From contig NC_087379.1 in NCBI RefSeq assembly GCF_963675165.1, positions 3,476,201 through 3,540,200 of the forward strand: a stretch of DNA of 64,000 nt, read 5' to 3'. This document shows positions 57,409 through 64,000 of this stretch, piece after piece (position 1 is the first letter of the stretch; each line of letters begins with the position of its first letter). The translations under genes and the position numbers were made by a program. The DNA comes from Halichondria panicea (Eukaryota; Porifera; Demospongiae; Suberitida; Halichondriidae). The notes beneath the pieces were generated by a model. The model was not told the DNA's origin and made no database searches. It was given only the letters and a program-made list of their open reading frames with translations.

Positions 57409-57823
57409 CTGTAATAAATAATACCACAGTATTTTAGTATGAATATGTAGTAAAACTATAGCAGCAGTAGGTGTGTTAATGTAAGTTTGTGCAATCTCTG
57501 GGCTTGAGCTAGCTAGGGCTTATCACCGTGATGTCAGTCCCACTAGCACGTACCACACCAGATGTACTAGACTCACAGTCTTCACGCATGTGAAATGCGC
57601 CTACTTCAAAATGCTGCCTTGGGGGCCATTTGTTCGACAATGGATGTCCCAGTCATCCATCTTAGTTTAATAAGTTGTCTCGAAAATAAAAAATGGTTTC
57701 ACACGTGGCATTAGTTGGGCGGAGTCCAACCAACGCTTCGCCCAGAGCGAGCGTTGTCCGCCCAACCAACGTGGCATACGCATACGCAGTACCTCCTTCT
57801 TCCTTTTTAGCCCCCGTATCTAC

Positions 57824-58020
57824 CTTGCTTCTGCAAGCCTTTTCTCCAGACGATCGCTTTGTGCTAGTTTAACTATTGTCTCTTCTAATGAATGTCTCTT
57901 GTTCATATACCAATGATGCAGCAGAGAGAAGTTTGGCTGTACTTGTGGTTCTGTGTGGCTAGCTGAAGTCAGAGTACTTCTTTGCTGAATTTGCTCTCTG
58001 CTCTTCTGGACTGGCTTGTT
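57824..58020 (-). CDS. exon-like block, coiled-coil-prone, unknown
   Basis: NKPVQKSREQIQQRSTLTSA SHTEPQVQPNFSLLHHWYMN KRHSLEETIVKLAQSDRLEK RLAEAR with donor GTAGAT at 57821-57823 side. The last 25 residues form a charged helix with heptad-like hydrophobics. Same strand as and upstream of the SHOCT-like block, so possibly the same gene, although the junction phase I tested does not fit. Confidence 0.4.
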
Positions 58021-59240
58021 TACTAGGAGCTGTTATGTACTAGGAGCTGTTATGTAACAAAATTTATTAGCCATGTCAATATGAGTGGGTGGGTGAATAG
58101 GCTGCGGGTGTTATCACCCACTAAATTAACCACAGTACTCATTCAATAGCATGATAACACTTCTCAGATGCATTATGGCGGGTATTTTGCGACCTCTGGT
58201 TCTCAAGCTCAAGAGGCTCAATCGAAAAGCTGTGTATGGAGCCTTGAATGCAGGGAACTCAACGTGTATCGAGCTAAGCAATACTAAACCACTAAAGTTG
58301 CTAACAGCAGCCATGAAGACGAGTGCAATCAGTCTACCCAAGGCAACTCCAAGAATGTGTACAAATAGATAAGAGAAATGTTTAGCAGATGGTGACGTTC
58401 ATATAGGATGCTCTCGTATGATTTTTATGACGTCTGTGTCAAAACATTTACTTCCGACTCCTCAGTATATTACTTACATTAAATTCCAGCCCACACTGTT
58501 TTGGTAATGTCAGCGTGAAGCCTTGTATTCAACTAACGAATTTCATGGATGCAAATACTTAGTCTCGCCCCGGATTATTTGAACGCTAGGTCGATAACAT
58601 GGGTCTGGTGAACTTCCTATGTACAAGTTGTGTCGACACGCCTCGGCGTGTTAACCGCTGCGGTCAACTGGAGGCAAAAAGAAGGAAAGATAGTTATACA
58701 AAGCGCCTCTTGTTGCTAAATGCAACTGACAATAATGGCTTATTTATGCCAGAGAGAAGTTCCATGGGTAGTGAGTTGTAGATAATTAGCTTCAAGGATG
58801 TCTAAATTTCGTGCGCATAAATTTTCGTCCGTTATATTAACGTAGGTGTGGCTAATTTCGTGCGTTGAGTCCAAGGACGAAAAAAACAAAATTAAACATC
58901 CGCCGAAAATTTCAACGTTTACGGTAGTACTACATCTGTACCTGAAACCAGCATTCCATATTCAAGTGGCAGTACTGCATTTGATTTGCATCTTTTTCTC
59001 TGAGAACTGAATCCATGCCATTGTTGAGAACCTTGAAACATAACATGCCTGGTTTATGTAAGCGAGATCTTTCTAGTGACTCTGAGTAGTTGCTATAGCT
59101 TCTGCATGTGTAGCACTGAGCACAGAGGACTCTCAACATACACATGGTTTTCACTAATATTATTTGTGACCACTATCACCCACTTAAAGCCTTGCACAAC
59201 TCGTTGATAGGAAGTTCTCCAGACCCTATTTTTAATCGGG

Positions 59241-59510
59241 GTCCAAATTTGTGATGGTCTATCATACATGCACAAGCTGAGTATTCTTCACAATGATCTT
59301 AAAGTAGACAATGTAGTATTAGGGACTTAAAATCGGCCATGTATTGTGGATTTTGGAAAGGCATGTAAAGAAAAGCATGCTAAGAAGTACTGCCTGACCG
59401 AAGTAACAGAAAGTCACACTCAAGTAGCTGGCTTGTTTCACAGAGCACACAGAGCGATATATACTCATTTGGTAGAATAATGAAGAAATCAATTAAGGAA
59501 TGTCTTTCTT
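59241..59510 (+). pseudogene. protein-kinase-like catalytic fragment
   Basis: VQICDGLSYMHKLSILHNDLKVDNVVL-type text holds the catalytic loop as HND instead of HRD with the Lys and Asn in place. It is followed by an in-frame TAA and then RPCIVDFGKACKEKHAKKYC, containing DFG. A shifted frame continues DIYSFGRIMKKSIKECLS, the helix-F region. The N-lobe is not visible. The pattern resembles a kinase-like family I associate with sponges; that link is from memory. Too short and broken to be active. Confidence 0.7.
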
Positions 59511-60433
59511 ATACCGTCCTAGCTTAGAAACCATTTCTCTTAATGTTGAATAATTATTATGGCTATGTGACTAATTATGTCTTACATTCATTCATGTTTA
59601 AATCTGGTATGTATAATTGTTGGTATGTATAATTGTAGGCAAATCCGTGCTCTCTAATGGAAGGCTGACAAGGTTAGCTGTAAGTCGGGATGCGTGTTGA
59701 CCCAGCCATTTGTTTGATGTTTGAGAGTCATTAAAAGCATTATGGTAGAGAATTGGCCTGAAGCCGTTAGTTATGAGTCACATAGTGCCTGGGCCATGCA
59801 TGCATTAACAATTAGCAATTAACAATATGAATTGATCAACAACGTTTTTCACCAGATTTACACATACAACTTCAGAGACTAACATTTCACCATTGCTATT
59901 TCTAAATGTTTTCGGTCCATACTTAATTCGCACTGTACAGGAGAAGCAGAAGAAGACGAGGCCTCTTGCGAAGTTCCTTTGAGGTCGTTGTGGATGACTT
60001 TTACATTATCATGAAGGCAAGATAATGAAGGCAGATTGTTTCACCAGAACTATACGATAAGGAAGTGATGAAGAAGAACACATTCCAAATATAATATGGA
60101 TGATTCAGTAATGAGAGTCACATCAACTTTTATACGAAAGCAAAAGAGCCCCTTCCTATGTATACTTCTGTAGGCTTGCTATCATGGTGTTGGAGAAGCT
60201 AGGTCTATGATGTGTACCTTCGGCTTACTTCAACAAAGAGGTGATAGTACTTCTGCATTAACTCAAGTTCATTGTTGTAGGATCACAATTACTGCCATTG
60301 CATGTAAGTTTGCTGCCTATACATAATTATGTCTAAGGTTGCACGATTCATAATTTTTTGTCACCCTTGTATGAGATGTACTGTACTTTGTGTATGGCCA
60401 TTGGCTTGTGAGTTAGTGCTGTGTTACCTACCC

Positions 60434-61825
60434 AATTGTGACAGTGCCAATGAAAAGGGACCTTAACGCGGGCATTTTCGAATCAGTTTTTATTGTTGAA
60501 TCAGATAGGGCGTCCTTTAAGCTTCAAAATGATACCAAGATCGACCTCCTAGCTACTTTCTTTCCGGAGATATGTTCGAGGGAACGCTACGAAGGTATTG
60601 CAACGCCCTCTTGAGTAAATGACGCTCAAACGTCATGATAATTGAAGTTCAATTATTGGCTTCCGGGCACTTCCGTATACTCATAAAGCTTAGTAAAAGA
60701 TGTTCTGGAGAAGACAAGTTAGTTAGATGAAGGCTAGGCGTTCTAGGACTCTCTAGCTAGCTAGTATAGCTATGTAGCTGGATTGCTTGGCACCTAGGAA
60801 GGATCTTCGAAGAAATAAAGAGACAAAGACTCCCGTCGCTCAAATGGTAAGCTCTCATGTCTTGTTATAAGCTTGTACTTATTATCTGTGTAATGTATCA
60901 GTCTTATAAAAGATCCCTCACTTGTATGGAGCCTACAGAAAGTGTCTCTGTCCTTCATACAGCTTAAAGGAAGCCTAAGTGATCTATTATAGGTAGTCTT
61001 TCACTTAGTATTCGTCGGTATCAATCTAAGGCTTGATCCAACTTATTAGTAGCCTTATAAGAAGCTTTCCTCCTTTAATTTAGTACTGGTATCACTGCCA
61101 TTGTGCTTAGTAGTAACAGGCCTGATGGGATGGGTGATCACATCATGGAGGGCCCAGGAAACTGCGTGGAATTGTTGTATAACATTTATATTGATGGTTC
61201 CCCCAGGTGGTGGTAAGTGTCGGAGGCCTGAGAAACGCTAGTCTATTGGCTAGAATGTAAGTGACATTGATATTGTGTCTATCTTAACTTACTACTTATC
61301 TGTAGGTTGTTATGGAGTGTTTATGAGGACAAGTGGCACGGGATACGTACATCTAAAGAAACAAGAGTGGATCTACGCCAAGCTAGCTAGCTAGATAGCT
61401 GCTCTTTCTAATCTATTTCTGTTGCTAAATTATGTTTGTTAAGAAGTGGAGCTATAATATACCTGGCTCCTCTTGATGATTGTAAGTACTGGGCTGATGA
61501 AATAGTCCTGTACAAGTTGTCATCTTTTATTTGTTAAAAATAATTAACAATAATAGGGAAATTCCCAGGGAATTTCCCCTCACGTAGACAGTAAATTTCA
61601 TTGTAAAAAATGAACGTTTGGTGAGTTTCTTCAACGTCCACGCTTGACCTGTTTAAAGCTTCGTAGAGACCCAAATTTTTACAGGTAGGTAGAGGAAGGG
61701 TTGAAGTTAGCACCTGTGAAAAAAAAATTTTTTTGCCCATGTTTTTCATTTCTACTAAATTGGCCTATAGCTTAATGTAATTATTGCCGCGTTAAGGTCC
61801 GTTTTCATTGGCCCTGTCACAATTT
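60434..61825. mobile_element. 1.39-kb inverted-repeat element
   Basis: Left end AATTGTGACAGTGCCAATGA then AAAGGGACCTTAACGCGG; the right end is inverted with three mismatches (CCGCGTTAAGGTCCG, TTTTCATTGGCCCTGTCACAATT). No transposase frame; contains a smaller inverted pair (GGGAAATTCCCAGGGAATTTCCC, about 61556-61580). Bases 59511-60433 hold no supported gene. Confidence 0.75.
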
Positions 61826-63230
61826 ATAATTATGTGTTATTATTCAATTTAGTGTGTGTATTGATTGATAATCTTTTGATCTTTTAGGCACCACCCCAAA
61901 GTCAGCTCGTGTTCAGTGGTAATTTGTCTGTAAACATTTTCCCCATTGTCCTCAGTATCGCCAATCTCAGTTTTTTCTCACTTTCTGATTTCAAATTTTC
62001 TTCTTCTATCAAACATCTGCACTGATACTATAATTATACCTCACCCTTTTCTGATATGCCTTTTTTTGTGCATTCTTTTTGTTGACTTGAACTTTTTCGT
62101 ACGTGCTGGTTTATTGTCATTGCATAGTAACGATAAATTCATAAATTGCTTCGTTTGTTAACTTTATACTTACTTTTGGTACTTGTTCTGGTTATCTGAA
62201 AACTGGCCTTTGATTTCTCGATATATAAAGTCTGACTGTTGTGAGCACTGGAACATCTGTGAAGATAATTTGATGTATTGTAAATCACTAGCCTGTACTT
62301 ACAACTCAGCAGCAATGAACTTGCAGTCATCACTAGCAATATTGATTGATACACTGTAAAAACTGTGGTGGGATATACCCACTGTAATTGGTGGGACAGC
62401 TTCGTCTCCGTAGGTACGCCAAATTATGCGTGTAAAACACACCATTATTTTGAGTGGGAACAACACACCCAGCTTAGTGTGGATAATCAGTGGGCACATC
62501 ACACCTTATTGATTGGGCCTGCGCACACCAATTCAATAATTATCATGCACCACCCCTTACTTATCCGAGAAATATAATCCGCATGAAATCTGAACAAAAA
62601 AATACTAATCAATATTCTGTAAAGAGGCAAGGAAATGCTTAACAGATGGGGGACACTTAGATGATCCACAAAACATGTGCTCAAGAAAAGAGAAACTTGA
62701 ATATTGAAAGTATAAAAGGCACTGACATGTGAGCACATGCACGGAAGACACTTCACAAATGATAGATTTGTCGACAACCAAAAATGCTCCCTGTGAGTAA
62801 CATATATGGAGGCTTCTGTCCTTTCTTCACAGCTTTTGTGAGAAAAACACAACGTAAATATCAGCTACCAATAGCTGCATTACAGTGCACACACACAAAC
62901 TACCATACACTTCATCTACTATACGAACCTGGTTAAAAGTAATCACCCTGTTGTAGTCTCTTGACATCAGGTAGGAGATGGAATACGATGGCAAGAGCTG
63001 TCAGTGATTCCCCCTCCCCAATTCTGTAGCGAGAGGATTACATGATTGTATAATAATTATTTAAGAAGTTCCTCGTACACAACGGATACGGTGGCTCGAC
63101 TGGCTGACTCCAATGCTGCCTGCTTGATGATGCATGGGGCCCATTTTCCGTTCCACTCACTTTCTATTTTCGATATTAGAAATCCGTTCTAATCAACTAT
63201 TTGGGAATTAAAGTGCATGTAAAACATACT
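61826..63230. other. no gene supported
   Basis: AT-rich with short ORFs overlapping on both strands. A possible inverted-repeat word set (GGTGGGATATACCCACTG; GTGGGAACAACACACCC) lies at 62365-62480. Nothing more. Confidence 0.4.
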
Positions 63231-63334
63231 AGCTAGAAATTCCTTTACCTGTGCGGAGTCTTGCAAAAAAGGATATTTCTTTATATTTCTTTATACTGCT
63301 TTGACCATCACTATTGTCCTCGAGCATCGGTGTT

Positions 63335-63850
63335 CTACCAGCCATTTCGACTGGACTTACTCCACTCTGCCTGGAGACACCGGTTGTGCCTTTTAAAAGA
63401 AGTATCATCTTCACCTTCTGGTACATCGGGTATTGAAAATGTACCCTTCTCTCTTTTCTTCCGTAACTCCTTGAACCTGTCATTTAAGGTCTTAACAATT
63501 CCACCCTGTATGCAGTATTAAAACTTAACATATGACGCCTCAGTAGCAAGAAATGGGTACTTCGTCACTATCTGCCTGCCAACATTAGCCTTTTCATCAT
63601 GATCTGGGTATTTTTTGTATTGAAACATTGCGGCAGCAATGGATGAAAAGAAGGATTTGTTAGCGGAAGTAGTCATTAAGTTTTTTGGTAATGGAAAGGG
63701 TTCAGGCAACCGTTCATCGTCACTGTCATTGACTAGGTTTGTCTCTTTCTTGACTTCTTCTTTCTTGACTTTTTTCTCGACTAAATCAGACCCACCCTGA
63801 TCAGATTCATCAGAGGTATCATTCTCATAAAAAAAGCTTTTGAACCAAAC
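63335..63850 (-). pseudogene. two-exon fragment, SAMD3-like/transposon-associated family (tentative)
   Basis: Exon 1 (about 63530-63850) reads SDESDQGGSDLVEKKVKKEE … RLPEPFPLPKNLMTTS … FFSSIAAAMFQYKKYPDHDE KANVGRQIVTKYPFLATEAS Y, donor GTTAAG. Exon 2 (63335-63505) follows acceptor GCATACAG in phase: GGIVKTLNDRFKELRKKREK GTFSIPDVPEGEDDTSFKRH NRCLQAEWSKSS, then a stop; the adjacent frame (VEMAGRTPMLEDNSDGQSSIK) suggests a frameshift. The YP…VA-QIV-KYPFL and GEDD-KRH patterns recall multicopy SAMD3-like proteins in fish and sponges. Upstream exons would lie at or beyond the window end. Confidence 0.45.
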
Positions 63851-64000
63851 TGTCATTAAGTGAGTATAGCTGCATGGGGGATAATTTATAAAAAGAAATG
63901 TCACTTACTGTCAACACTTACATTTTGTAGAGTGCGATTGAGGAAGGGTAGGAAGGGCTTGATTGGCATGCCAGAAACGATTCATCAGGTGGTCCACACA

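Noticed and set aside
1-64000. CRISPR arrays, bacterial operons, rRNA or tRNA genes
   Set aside because: No regular spacer-repeat structure, ribosome-binding-site-linked ORF series, or cloverleaf or rRNA core sequence was seen; the tandem arrays are minisatellites or transposon ends.

Overview
The window looks like animal nuclear DNA from an AT-rich, transposon-crowded genome, most likely a demosponge. The reasons are a spliced metazoan mitochondrial carrier gene with short exons and GT-AG introns, Penelope-like, Copia, hAT, TTAA-type and Mutator-like elements, a kinase-like fragment of a type I associate with sponges, and pervasive TAGCTAGC / ATAATTAT / ACATGTACATGT words. The species cannot be fixed from sequence alone. 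There is one assembly gap of 200 N at 12863-13062. No bacterial-style operon, rRNA, tRNA or CRISPR array was seen.

Region 1 (1-10.2 kb): the only gene I can assemble end to end is a minus-strand homologue of the mitochondrial 2-oxoglutarate/malate carrier (SLC25A11), 2364-10120, 11 coding exons, about 323 residues. Exon 2 exists twice (9159-9220 and 8697-8758) with identical length and phase, so the gene probably makes two isoforms by mutually exclusive splicing. Its introns hold several small inverted-repeat elements, one carrying exon-like coding pieces.

Region 2 (10.2-20 kb): stacked non-autonomous DNA transposons. Three elements with Mutator-like ends have exact 9-bp target duplications, and one of them contains a CAGGGGC-ended element with a 5-bp duplication; together they sit just upstream of the carrier gene. 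A broken BED-finger/hAT-like gene lies at 17.5-18.0 kb.

Region 3 (20-38.3 kb): a 5'-truncated Copia retrotransposon on the minus strand (20.6-23.8 kb), several copies of a GCCTCGGTG-ended repeat, and two oppositely oriented elements (31.2-32.0 and 34.9-35.7 kb), each carrying the same RecQ-type helicase exon fragment between TAGCCTCG ends with 9-bp target duplications. A long foldback element follows at 36.2-36.8 kb.

Region 4 (38.3-48.2 kb): CATGCA-type satellite, a Ty3/Gypsy integrase scrap, and a 3.6-kb element with TTAA/CCCTTTCCC ends (43.3-46.9 kb) that carries a frameshifted hAT/ZMYM1-like ORF. It splits an unidentified plus-strand coding unit whose later exons run to 48.1 kb.

Region 5 (48.6-55.3 kb): a long CA-rich satellite, then a degenerate Penelope-like element (reverse transcriptase plus GIY-YIG motif) between two direct repeats, each abutting CA tracts. 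A smaller TTAA element (53968-54800) interrupts a minus-strand exon exactly, and conceptual removal rejoins the reading frame. Region 6 (55.3-64 kb) has decayed coding pieces: a basic protein with a SHOCT-like C-terminus, a protein-kinase-like fragment, a SAMD3-like two-exon fragment, and a 1.4-kb inverted-repeat element.

The genes do not form a pathway. The window is one housekeeping carrier gene embedded in a layered record of transposition, with several elements carrying captured coding sequence. All exon boundaries were read by eye from splice consensus and family conservation; family assignments rest on remembered family motifs, not searches.
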